Assembly (NCBI GenBank): GCA_021851465.1
Contig: JAJZDL010000022.1
Coordinates: 1-20,812 of the forward strand
DNA from: Acidobacteriota bacterium
GTDB lineage: Bacteria > Acidobacteriota > Terriglobia > Terriglobales > Acidobacteriaceae
Reading direction: 5' to 3'
DNA length: 20,812 nucleotides
The notes below the pieces were generated by a model. The model saw only the letters and a program-made list of their open reading frames with translations. It searched no databases and had not been told where the DNA came from. A program made the translations under genes and the position numbers. The stretch's first letter is position 1. Every line of letters begins with the position of its first letter. Shown here piece after piece: positions 1 through 7,058 of the stretch.

Positions 1-39
1 ATCGCGCAACTCGGCAAAATACTTCAGGGGATTTTTCAT
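1..39 (-). CDS. ISAs1-family transposase, N-terminal end only (runs off the window)
   Basis: Thirteen codons read leftward from an ATG at 39-37 give MKNPLKYFAELRD. This closely matches the start of the decayed transposase at 16308 (MESPLKYFAGLKG), which continues into recognisable ISAs1/H-repeat-type transposase sequence. The DNA between ATG and window edge is also similar (both contain CCCCTGAAGTATTTTGC). A G-rich run (AAGGGG) lies just before the ATG and could serve as ribosome binding site. An ISAs1 transposase would catalyse cut-and-paste movement of its own element. Only the start is visible, so whether this copy is intact cannot be judged. A short shared string, GCTATATGC, lies 39-44 bases upstream of the ATG in both copies and may mark the element end. 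Confidence 0.6.
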   Translation of the reverse strand, partial: MKNPLKYFAELRD

Positions 40-67
40 ATCCCCTTGTCGCCCATCTACATCCATC

Positions 68-91
68 ACGCATATAGCAATTTATATGCGT
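68..91. repeat. Perfect 9-bp inverted repeat at the 3' end of the small secreted gene
   Basis: ACGCATATA (68-76) and TATATGCGT (83-91) are exact reverse complements separated by six bases. The right arm lies in the last codons of the secreted-protein gene. The left arm falls where the ISAs1-type element probably ends, because it includes most of the GCTATATGC string shared with the copy near 16264. It could be a weak hairpin, the product of an IS insertion, or an IS terminal repeat. It has no U-tract and is AT-rich, so it is not a typical intrinsic terminator. Confidence 0.4.
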
Positions 92-576
92 CGGCCCTGG
101 GCGATAATGCCCATGTCTGTAAGACGGCCCCGTTTTCGTAGCATGGAAATGTCGTCTTTGGCCTTCGCGACTGGTTGGCTGGGGCCGTCGTATGACAGAA
201 TCAAGCTTTTGCTCTTTGGGTCGCGATAGAGATAAAACAGCCACTTGTCTCCAGCCTGAATGTTGCTGTTGAGACACGCTTGATTGGTGACGACGGCCGC
301 TTCGCTGGAGTCACCGGCGAAGACCTCGTCTGGAACCAATTGAAGTAACTTGTCAGTATCGCCGACTGCGATGGCGGACTTGACATATCCGGTGAATACG
401 CGCGCATACCCTTGTGTGCCGCACATCTGTGCAACACCCCTGAGTCCGCTATATACGCACTGAACCCGCTTGCCGTGGTAATCGTGCGTTTCTATGATGA
501 CCGCAGAGAGCGATGGCACCATCCAAGCAACAACCAAGGCTGCGAGGCCAATTCGCGTTATACATTTTGCCGTCAT
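82..576 (-). CDS. Small exported protein of unknown function
   Basis: The 164-residue product starts with a likely Sec signal peptide: basic start (MTAKCITR), hydrophobic core (IGLAALVVAWMV) and probable cleavage after PSLSA. The mature part has three cysteines (in VQCVYSG, QMCGTQG and NQACLNSN) that could form disulfides after export. The general pattern (Cys, a GYARVFTGYVKS strand, a later Cys, then GDKWLFYLYRD) recalls small secreted beta-rich proteins common in Acidobacteria whose OB-like fold resembles tissue inhibitors of metalloproteases. That resemblance is from memory and weak. No catalytic motif is visible. The ATG at 576 has no good Shine-Dalgarno sequence. The stop codon abuts the likely edge of the ISAs1-type element, so the native C-terminus could have been altered by insertion. 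Confidence 0.7.
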   Translation of the reverse strand: MTAKCITRIGLAALVVAWMVPSLSAVIIETHDYHGKRVQCVYSGLRGVAQMCGTQGYARVFTGYVKSAIAVGDTDKLLQLVPDEVFAGDSSEAAVVTNQACLNSNIQAGDKWLFYLYRDPKSKSLILSYDGPSQPVAKAKDDISMLRKRGRLTDMGIIAQGRRI

Positions 577-669
577 AAGGTACGAATTATAGTCTCGACC
601 AACAATTAACCACGGCCTCGACGAAGCGCTGAGTGCCCCTTTGCACCTAATGAGCCTGATCCCTGCTCC

Positions 670-2958
670 CTACTGCCACTCCACCAGGCTCTTTCCCGCA
701 TAGTCAAACTCCACATACGGCCCGTCCGTCCCCATCCGCACCGGCACAGCCACTCCATTCACCGTCGCGCGCGCCACCGTCCCAAACCGCCAGCGCACCG
801 TCACCCGCGCCGCCGGGCCTCCCGCAATCTTCAGCGACTGCGCCGTGCGCGTCACCGCGCGCCCTTCAAAATCCGTACTCGTCTTCTCGCCCGCGGCCGC
901 GCCACCGATTGCCTCATACACCCGCCGGTCGTCCAGCGACTGCACCGCCGCATTCCCGCTCTCCTTCTGCGGCACCAGCGTCATCACGTCCTCGGGGATC
1001 TTCGCAATCACCGCGCCCGCCCGCGCCCACAGCGGAATCGTATCCAGCGGCGCATCCGCCACCACCACCTGCCCGCCCGCAACCGCCGCGCCCGTCCAGT
1101 AGTCCACCCAATCGCCCGTCGGCAGATACACCGCCCGTTCGGTTCCCTCGTCGATCACCGGGGCCACCAGAAAATCCGGCCCAAATAAATACTCGTCCTT
1201 CGTCGCCCGCGCCCGCGCGTCGTCCTGATACTCCAGCACCAGCGCGCGCATCGGCGGCATCCCCGTCCGCGCAGCCTCCTGCGCCGCCGCATAGCGATAC
1301 GGAAACAGGCTCATGTGCAACACCGCGTACCGGCGATAGACATCCAGCGCCGCGTGTCCGCCCGGCGGCCCATTCGCGTCGAACTCCCACGGCCCGATGT
1401 TTTTCGACGACATCACCTCCATCACCGGCGAAAATGCCGCATACTCCGTCCACCGCTCCAGCAGCCGCGCATCGGGGGTCGTCGCCGTCGCCTCGTATCC
1501 GCCCAGGTCCGCCGTCCACAGCGGCATCCCGCTCAGCCCCGCGCCCAGGCCCGCCGTCACCACCGTCGGCAGCCCGTTCAGCGGCGAAAAGCTCGCCTCG
1601 TTGTCCCCGCCCCACAGAAATCCGGTGCCATTCGCCCCCACCGTAACGCTGCGCGCAAAGAGCACTCCATTGCCCTTCAGGTCCTTCAGGATCAGCTCCT
1701 CCATCGCGTTGTTGTACAGCACCGCATAGCGATTGCGCATCAGCCGCTGGTCCGTACCGTCGGCAAACCGCACGTCGCCCAGAAAGCTCCCCTCTCCGTC
1801 GTCGTCCTTGAAGCCGTCCGCCCCTGCCGCAATCGCCTGCCGCACCTGGCCCTGCCACCACTGCTTCGCCTTCGGATTGGTGAAGTCGATGAGCGATCCC
1901 TCGCCCTTCCACCACCGCCCCACATACGGACTGCCGTTCGGGCTCTTCACAAACAGCCCCTGCTCCGCCGCCTCCGCATAGTTCTCCGCCACGGGCGCAA
2001 TCTTCCCCTCGAAGCCCGCCTCCTTTGGCGGATCGCTCTTCGAGTCGATCCATGGCGTGTGCCACAGAACCATCTTGAAGCCCTCCTCGTGGAGGTGCTG
2101 CACCATCGCAGCCGCGTCGTCGAACTGCTTCGGGTTGAACTTGTAATCGTTGTAAGTCTCCGCCCACGGCGAGTCGATCAGGATCACGCTCCCCGGCAGC
2201 CCCAGCGCCCGCGTCTTGTCCACATCCTCCGCCACCTGCGCCGCGTTCTGGTAGTAGTCTCGCGCCTTCCACGGCGCAAACGCCCAGTACGGCGGAATGA
2301 TCGCCCGCCCCGCAAGCCCCGTAAACCGCTCCAGTATTCCCGGAAACTCCGGCCCCGTGAACAGCACAATCCGCAGCTTCGCCGCCGTCACATCCACCAC
2401 GATCTCGTCCCGGTCGCTCGCGTTCATGTCGAAGGTCGCCTCCCCCGCCGTGTCCACCCAAAGCCCATAGCCCGTCGTGCTCATAAAAAATGGGATCGGC
2501 TTGTAGCTCGAACTCCCCTTCACCCCCGCATCGTCCGTCGACAGGTTCTTCACCACCGTATGCGCGTGGTCCAGCGCGTCGAAGCGCTCGCCCAGCCCGT
2601 AGTAGCTCGCCGCATCGCGCACCGCAAAGCGCCAGTAGCCCACCTCCCACGCCACGCTCGCAATCTCCACCACCCCCGGCGCAACCTGCCGCAGATGCAG
2701 CTTGTCCGTCCCCACCGGCTCGCCGTTGAAGTAGAAGTCATGCACCGACAGCTCCGCGCCGCCCGCCTTGCCCACCAGCGTCAACGCAACCGTCTGCGCA
2801 TCCCGCCGCGCCAATCCATCCACCGCCGGCTCTGCCGCGCGCGCCACACGGGTCGCTCCCGGCAACTCCTCCGCCGCCCCCACATCCTGCGCCCCCGCGC
2901 GCGCCGCCCCCAACGCAATCGCCAGCCCCAGCCCAACCGCCAAGCTCCGTCCCAACAT
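670..2958 (-). CDS. Exported glycoside hydrolase family 31 (alpha-glucosidase/alpha-xylosidase type)
   Basis: The 762-residue protein begins with a Sec signal peptide (MLGRSLAVGLGLAIALGAARAGA, probable cut before QD). An N-terminal beta-sandwich carries the GH31-typical GLGERFD segment (about 121-127). The (beta/alpha)8 barrel follows, with IDSPWAETYNDYKF (261-274), KMVLWHTPWID (295-305) and GFKDDDGEG (382-390). By family position Asp386 is the likely nucleophile and Asp452 in FLWGGDNEASF the likely acid/base. GH31 enzymes retain configuration and act on alpha-linked glucose, xylose, galactose or sulfoquinovose. The fine specificity is not decidable here, but KxD..E resembles alpha-xylosidases. 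The ATG at 2958 was chosen because GGAGGG sits six bases upstream and the signal peptide starts there; the frame stays open further upstream only over the preceding gene. It lies 38 bases after the 310-residue gene, so the two are probably co-transcribed. Confidence 0.93.
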   Translation of the reverse strand: MLGRSLAVGLGLAIALGAARAGAQDVGAAEELPGATRVARAAEPAVDGLARRDAQTVALTLVGKAGGAELSVHDFYFNGEPVGTDKLHLRQVAPGVVEIASVAWEVGYWRFAVRDAASYYGLGERFDALDHAHTVVKNLSTDDAGVKGSSSYKPIPFFMSTTGYGLWVDTAGEATFDMNASDRDEIVVDVTAAKLRIVLFTGPEFPGILERFTGLAGRAIIPPYWAFAPWKARDYYQNAAQVAEDVDKTRALGLPGSVILIDSPWAETYNDYKFNPKQFDDAAAMVQHLHEEGFKMVLWHTPWIDSKSDPPKEAGFEGKIAPVAENYAEAAEQGLFVKSPNGSPYVGRWWKGEGSLIDFTNPKAKQWWQGQVRQAIAAGADGFKDDDGEGSFLGDVRFADGTDQRLMRNRYAVLYNNAMEELILKDLKGNGVLFARSVTVGANGTGFLWGGDNEASFSPLNGLPTVVTAGLGAGLSGMPLWTADLGGYEATATTPDARLLERWTEYAAFSPVMEVMSSKNIGPWEFDANGPPGGHAALDVYRRYAVLHMSLFPYRYAAAQEAARTGMPPMRALVLEYQDDARARATKDEYLFGPDFLVAPVIDEGTERAVYLPTGDWVDYWTGAAVAGGQVVVADAPLDTIPLWARAGAVIAKIPEDVMTLVPQKESGNAAVQSLDDRRVYEAIGGAAAGEKTSTDFEGRAVTRTAQSLKIAGGPAARVTVRWRFGTVARATVNGVAVPVRMGTDGPYVEFDYAGKSLVEWQ

Positions 2959-2964
2959 CCACGT

Positions 2965-2970
2965 CCCTCC
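2965..2970 (-). promoter_or_regulatory. Shine-Dalgarno site fixing the GH31 start
   Basis: GGAGGG on the minus strand is separated from the ATG at 2958 by six bases. It rules out the long upstream extension of the same open frame. Confidence 0.75.
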
Positions 2971-2996
2971 GCGAGACCGGCACGACATGGCCCACG

Positions 2997-3929
2997 TCAC
3001 ATATTCGTCAGCCCGTGCCGCATCTCCTCGTTGAACGAAGGCTTGATGAACGCCAGCATCCGCTCCATCTGCGCAACATACTGCTCCCGCCGCTCCATCA
3101 GCTTCTCCGTCGCCGCGCCATACTCCGCGCCCGCCGCCACATGCAGCAACCCCTCCACCGCCAGCGCGCCCACCGCCCCGCGCAGATCCTCCAACGTCGC
3201 ATTCAGGTACTGCGCGTCTCGCGGATCCAGCAGCCACACCGGCTCGCCGCCGCCCAGCACGCCGCTGAGCCAGTACACCTTCCCGGCCACAAACTCCCGC
3301 CTCTGCGCCTCGCTCGTATCGTTGAAACTGAACGTCTTGTGCTTCGGATTGTAGTAGCGCGTCGTCAACGGCACAGGCTGCCGGTTGCCGCTCTTCACCA
3401 GCTCCAACTGCCCCTGATCCATCGTCTTGCGCACTGCGTTGTACACAAACCCCTCGGCAAACGGCTGCTCCGGCGCGGCCACCACGTCGCGGAACGTCAC
3501 CGTCATCGACGCGGCAACCTTCGCGTGCAGCACGCTCTCCGCGCCGTCCTCCAGTCGCACCTCCCCATGCACCAGCGATGTGTCCGCGCCCGAGCTCGAT
3601 TCGTGGAACGGCCAGCCGAACCGTCCAAAGCTCAACGGAATCCCATGCAGCGTCATATAACACTCCGGCCGCGGATTGCGCAGCCGCTTCGCCGCCTCCG
3701 ACAGGTACGCCTGCACCCCGTCCTTCAGGTCCGGCCGCCCAAACTCGAACCGCTCGCTCAGCTCCAGCAACTGCGTCTTCTCGGCCGCCGCCGCAGCCCC
3801 GGCCAGCGCCAGCAGGAACTTCGCCGTCCCGCCGCCCGCCTCCGTCGAGCCGGCGTCGCTCGACACCACCGCCAGCCCAGCCGCCCGCGCCGCCGACTCC
3901 ACCTGTACCGCCAAAATCTCACTCCGCAT
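2997..3929 (-). CDS. Uncharacterised 310-residue protein upstream of the GH31 gene
   Basis: I do not recognise this family. From the ATG at 3929 (GGGAG about ten bases upstream) the protein has no signal peptide or membrane segment. An alanine-rich, probably helical N-terminal third is followed by a central, apparently beta-rich part containing CYMTLHGIPLSFGRFGWPFHE and DTSLVHGEVRLED. Then come YYNPKHKTFSFND and VYWLSGVLGGGEPVWLLDPRDAQYL. The C-terminus (YGAATEKLMERREQYVAQME) is amphipathic and may be a coiled coil. No nucleotide-binding or metal motif is evident. The frame is open another 37 codons upstream, but that extension is cysteine-rich and atypical, so the shorter start is preferred. 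It ends 38 bases before the GH31 start and is probably its operon partner. A role in sugar metabolism is only guilt by association. Confidence 0.8.
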   Translation of the reverse strand: MRSEILAVQVESAARAAGLAVVSSDAGSTEAGGGTAKFLLALAGAAAAAEKTQLLELSERFEFGRPDLKDGVQAYLSEAAKRLRNPRPECYMTLHGIPLSFGRFGWPFHESSSGADTSLVHGEVRLEDGAESVLHAKVAASMTVTFRDVVAAPEQPFAEGFVYNAVRKTMDQGQLELVKSGNRQPVPLTTRYYNPKHKTFSFNDTSEAQRREFVAGKVYWLSGVLGGGEPVWLLDPRDAQYLNATLEDLRGAVGALAVEGLLHVAAGAEYGAATEKLMERREQYVAQMERMLAFIKPSFNEEMRHGLTNM

Positions 3930-4076
3930 CGTCCCGCATCTCCCTCTTCTTCCGCACATCTCATCCAAGTCAACCGCCGTGCAGCAGTCACACCGATCCG
4001 ACTGATATCGGACGAGAGCGTTCAGCTTATGGATACCCAACGGCGCACAATCCCTCTACCACTCTAAATCGAGTCT

Positions 4077-4182
4077 TGTCATTCCGACCGCAGCCTTCTT
4101 TAGCAATTGTCATTCTGAGCGCAGCGAAGAATCCCCGTATTCCGTTGTTGCTTCTTTCCTCGTTGAGCGCCGGTCCTGTAGT
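4077..4182 (+). repeat. Interspersed repeat S1, copy 1 (with its left extension)
   Basis: The core from 4105 (AATTGTCATTCTGAGCGCAG, then CGAAGAATCCCCGTATT and on to CTGTAGT) matches 13145-13221 with few changes over about 78 bases. The left part (GTCATTCCGACCGCAGCCTT, then CTTTA) matches 13481-13505. The core resembles a very common bacterial intergenic repeat that is often mis-translated on the opposite strand as a peptide ending in LRCAQNDN. Confidence 0.8.
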
Positions 4183-4219
4183 TTTTGGACAGCTTCAACC
4201 GAACTTCAGACTCAGGACA

Positions 4220-4581
4220 CTGAATCATTGCTTCGTAGCACAAAACCAAGGGCCAAAGGCCCGCTGTATACCAGCCTGGGGCGCAGCCCCAGGCTACATT
4301 GCACCCCAAACCAGAGGGCTGAAGGCCCGACCTATACAACCTTCACACTCAGGACACTTAGCATCAACTTGCACCGAATCGACGCTAGCGCATTAAAACA
4401 AGCCGAATCATGCCTCATAAGTACAACAGAGTCTAATATTTAGCCGTAAGTCCAATGGAATCCAATTTTTACGGACACATGCCACCCGCAATCGCATGAA
4501 TTGAATCAACTTACGCCCAAATACCCCCCAGGGGGTGGGTACCACCAAGGGTAACCAACCAGTTAACCCACAAACGCCAAG
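4220..4581 (+). repeat. Long interspersed repeat S2, copy 1 (about 362 bp)
   Basis: This block matches 14043-14411 in the same orientation. A left sub-block (about 4220-4336) is nearly identical between copies, the middle (about 4337-4390) is diverged, and a right sub-block (about 4400-4581) is again strongly similar. The left part contains a 10-bp perfect hairpin, AGCCTGGGGC (4273-4282) with GCCCCAGGCT (4286-4295) around a GCA loop. It is flanked by the smaller pairs GGGCC-AAA-GGCCC and GGGC-TGAA-GGCCC. The right part carries a CCCCCC/GGGGG tract and ends in CAAACGCCAAG. It encodes no credible protein. It could be a structured RNA, a REP/BIME-like element or a non-autonomous mobile element. 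Confidence 0.85.
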
Positions 4582-4725
4582 TGTCCCATCGGGAAAAATC
4601 CATACCGATCCACGCAGTGGGCCTGCTCTTTACTGACCGCGCAGGCGCGGGAATGAAGCAACGCTACACCGCTCAACTTATTCCCGGCTCGACCTCGCAC
4701 CCACGCATACGCTACGCTTGACTCC

Positions 4726-5301
4726 ATGCCTACAAAAGCTCCCATCGTCTTTCCGCCCGTCGCCGAGATGGACATCCTCTTCTCCGCCGACCAGATCGCC
4801 AACCGCGTCGCCGCGATGGGGCGCCAGATCACAGCCGACTACGAAGGCCGCTCCAACGGCCTGCCGATCGTCCTCATCGGCGTGCTCAAGGGCGCGGCCA
4901 TCTTCCTCGCGGATCTCGCCCGCGCCATCTCCATCGACAACACATTCGACTTCGTCGCCGTCTCCAGCTACGGCCGCGCCCGCGTCTCCTCCGGCGCAGT
5001 CAAGCTCATCAAGGACATCGACGCACCCATCGAAAAACGCCACGTCATCCTGGTCGAGGACATCCTCGACACCGGCCTCACCCTCAGCTACCTGCGCGGC
5101 CTCATGCTCCACCACAAGCCCGCCTCGCTCAAGATCGCCACCTGCCTCGACAAGCCCAGCCGGCGGCTCGTCCCCATCGAGGCAGATTACGTCGGCTTCC
5201 ACGTCCCCAACAAGTTCGTCATCGGCTACGGAATGGACTATGCCGAAATCTACCGCAACGTCCCAGACATCCGCATCTTCCCCTCCGACCCCACCCGCTG
5301 A
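4726..5301 (+). CDS. hpt: Hypoxanthine phosphoribosyltransferase
   Basis: This 191-residue cytosolic enzyme would transfer phosphoribose from PRPP to hypoxanthine (and usually guanine), forming IMP or GMP in purine salvage. The type I phosphoribosyltransferase fold is evident: VLIGVLKGAAIFLADL (49-64) is the PPi-loop region, FVAVSSYG (76-83) precedes the flexible loop, and VILVEDILDTGLTLSYL (107-123) is the PRPP-binding signature with the acidic ED pair. DYVGFHVPNKFVIGYGMDYAE near the C-terminus is the base-recognition and hood segment typical of HPRT. The length fits the family (about 175-190). No Shine-Dalgarno sequence precedes the ATG at 4726, so translation may be leaderless or weakly initiated. 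deoC follows after a 155-base gap, so joint transcription is possible but not shown. Confidence 0.95.
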   Translation: MPTKAPIVFPPVAEMDILFSADQIANRVAAMGRQITADYEGRSNGLPIVLIGVLKGAAIFLADLARAISIDNTFDFVAVSSYGRARVSSGAVKLIKDIDAPIEKRHVILVEDILDTGLTLSYLRGLMLHHKPASLKIATCLDKPSRRLVPIEADYVGFHVPNKFVIGYGMDYAEIYRNVPDIRIFPSDPTR

Positions 5302-5456
5302 GAATGCACCGACACCGCAACTTCCACATACAGCGCATTGTATGCTGGCCTCTCCAACGTCGCGCCGCTCGCGCTCCGGCCTGCATTGAGCCAGCCGCAA
5401 TCCCCCTGTGATAGAACGGTGCAAGCGAGACCAAGGCCACCTCCGAGGAGAGCTTC

Positions 5457-6254
5457 ATGAGCAGCGTCGCCATCACTGAACCCAACCTCCGGATCGCCGC
5501 CTCCGAGTTCTTCGATGCAGCCGCATTCGCCGCGCGTGCTCTCTCCTCGCCTGCCGCGCTGGCCGCCGTCATCGACCACACACTGCTCAAGCCCGAAACC
5601 ACGCGCGCGCAGGTCGTCCGCCTCTGCCACGAGGCAGCCGAGCACCGCTTCGCCTGCGCCATGGTCAACCCCGCATGGATCGCCTGCGCCATCGATACGC
5701 TCGCCGGGACCGGCATTCCCGTCGGCGCAGTCATCGGCTTTCCTCTCGGCGCATCGCTCGCCGCCTCCAAGCGCGACGAGGCCGCACGCGCGCTCAAGCT
5801 CGGTGCCAGAGAGATCGACATGGTCCTCAACATCGGCCTGCTCAAATCCGCCACCAAACAGGACTACGACGCCATTAAGCAGGAGATTCGCGCCGTCGTC
5901 GAGCTCGCCCACGCCAGCGGCGCCATCGTCAAGGTCATCCTCGAAACCTGCCTGCTCACCTTCGAGGAAAAGCTGCGCGCCTGCGAGCTCGCCCTCGCCG
6001 CCGGCGCGGACTTCCTCAAGACATCCACTGGCTTCTCCTCCGGCGGAGCCACCGTCGACGACATAACCCTGATGCGTTCGGTCGCAGGCCCCAACGCAGG
6101 CGTCAAGGCCTCCGGTGGAATCCGCTCGCTTGCCGACGCACGCGCCATGCTCCTTGCCGGAGCCACGCGCATCGGCGCATCGGCCAGCCTCAAAATCCTC
6201 GCCGATCTCCATCCCCACGCCACTCCGCCAGCCAGCAACGCCAACGGCCATTGA
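5457..6254 (+). CDS. deoC: Deoxyribose-phosphate aldolase
   Basis: This 265-residue class I aldolase cleaves 2-deoxyribose-5-phosphate to glyceraldehyde-3-phosphate and acetaldehyde, the last step of deoxynucleoside salvage. Family hallmarks are VIDHTLLKPETT (39-50), EIDMVLNIG (119-127, with the catalytic Asp121), IVKVILETC, FLKTSTGFSSGGAT (Schiff-base Lys188) and GVKASGGIR (the second active-site Lys217). An AGGAG site just upstream supports the ATG at 5457. It is somewhat longer than short bacterial DeoC proteins because of an N-terminal extension of about 30 residues. It sits between hpt and a PEBP gene; the nucleotide-salvage link with hpt is functional rather than proven by operon structure. 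Confidence 0.96.
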   Translation: MSSVAITEPNLRIAASEFFDAAAFAARALSSPAALAAVIDHTLLKPETTRAQVVRLCHEAAEHRFACAMVNPAWIACAIDTLAGTGIPVGAVIGFPLGASLAASKRDEAARALKLGAREIDMVLNIGLLKSATKQDYDAIKQEIRAVVELAHASGAIVKVILETCLLTFEEKLRACELALAAGADFLKTSTGFSSGGATVDDITLMRSVAGPNAGVKASGGIRSLADARAMLLAGATRIGASASLKILADLHPHATPPASNANGH

Positions 6255-6381
6255 GCGATACGAGCATCGGCTGAAATAAAGGCTTATACACGGGATGTCC
6301 AACAGTACGCGGTCTGACATCTCCGCCCGCCTTTAGATCGCCCCTCTCCGGTGGTACTATTCTTTCCGCCGGGGTCGTATT

Positions 6382-7002
6382 GTGCGCAAGCGTCGCCACA
6401 CGCCGCTGATGCTCGCAGTCGCCGTGCTGCTGCTGCCGGTCATCGGCCTGCGCGCATGCTCGCGCGGCCGCCGCGTCGCTCCCCTCCCGGCAAGGTCGAA
6501 CAACTACAAGGAAGGCAGGCCAATGTCCTCTGCATCGACGTTTACCCTCACCACAACCGCATCTTCCAACGACAGCCGGATCGCCACGCGCTACACCTGC
6601 GACGGGGAAGACCTCTCGCCCGCGCTGGCCTGGTCCGGAGCGCCCGCGAAGACCCAGTCCTTCGCCCTTATCGCAGACGATCCCGACGCGCCCATGGGCA
6701 CCTGGACTCATTGGCTCCTCTGGAACATCCCGCCTCACGCCACCTTGCTGCCGGAGGATGCGCCCAATGTCGAGCTGCTCGACAACGGCGCGCGCCAGGG
6801 CATCAACGACTTCAAGCGCATCGGATATGGCGGCCCATGTCCGCCGCCCGGCGATCCCCCTCGATACTTCTTCAAGTTCTTCGCGCTCGACGCACGCCTA
6901 GACCTCAAACCCGGGGCCAGCCGAGACCAGCTCGAACGCGCCATAAAGCCACACATCCTCGCCGAAACGCAATGGATGGGCACCTACAAACGCCAGCCAT
7001 GA
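6382..7002 (+). CDS. YbhB/YbcL-type PEBP family protein, possibly exported
   Basis: The core is a phosphatidylethanolamine-binding/Raf-kinase-inhibitor-like domain. It shows YTCDGEDLSPALAWSGAP, FALIADDPDAPMGTWTHWLLWNIPP (DPDAP signature), GYGGPCPPPGDPPRYFFKFFALD and a C-terminal TQWMGTYKR, all standard for bacterial YbhB/YbcL. The ligand and role of these proteins are poorly known. Two starts are possible in one frame. GTG at 6382 gives 206 residues with a basic, hydrophobic leader (MRKRRHTPLMLAVAVLLLPV) ending in LRAC, which looks like a signal peptide or imperfect lipobox. ATG at 6523 gives a 159-residue cytosolic protein, the size of E. coli YbhB, and has a strong AAGGAAGG seven bases upstream. 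I list the longer form because its leader looks like a genuine signal sequence; the true start is uncertain. Confidence 0.85.
   Translation: MRKRRHTPLMLAVAVLLLPVIGLRACSRGRRVAPLPARSNNYKEGRPMSSASTFTLTTTASSNDSRIATRYTCDGEDLSPALAWSGAPAKTQSFALIADDPDAPMGTWTHWLLWNIPPHATLLPEDAPNVELLDNGARQGINDFKRIGYGGPCPPPGDPPRYFFKFFALDARLDLKPGASRDQLERAIKPHILAETQWMGTYKRQP
6508..6515 (+). promoter_or_regulatory. Internal Shine-Dalgarno site in the PEBP gene
   Basis: AAGGAAGG is followed by seven bases and then the in-frame ATG at 6523. It supports initiation of a short form without leader, either instead of or alongside the GTG at 6382. Confidence 0.55.
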
Positions 7003-7058
7003 TCGGCAACCGGTGCTCCCATGGGAGAGGGCACAACATTCGTTACACTAAGAACCGA

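Larger units (their letters stand above)
3930..4725. other. Repeat-rich gap between divergent genes
   Basis: About 800 bases separate the minus-strand 310-residue gene from hpt. They hold two repeat blocks (4077-4182 and 4220-4581) that recur in the 13-14.4 kb region. Roughly 3930-4076 and 4582-4725 remain as unique flanks, presumably containing the promoters of the two divergent genes. I could not identify a convincing -35/-10 pair in either. Short open frames here are repeat-derived. Confidence 0.7.

Noticed and set aside
1315..3354. Long plus-strand open frames opposite the GH31 and 310-residue genes (679 and 350 residues)
   Set aside because: They are Arg/Pro/His-rich, lack any domain and mirror well-supported minus-strand genes; high GC leaves few stops in the opposite frames.
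4100..4339. Short minus-strand frame ending in LRCAQNDNC
   Set aside because: It is a translation of the S1 and S2 repeats; the LRCAQNDN-type peptide is a familiar artefact of this repeat.
5385..5425. TTGAGC ... TAGAAC as a promoter for deoC
   Set aside because: The spacing and the -10 match are poor, so it is not distinguishable from chance.
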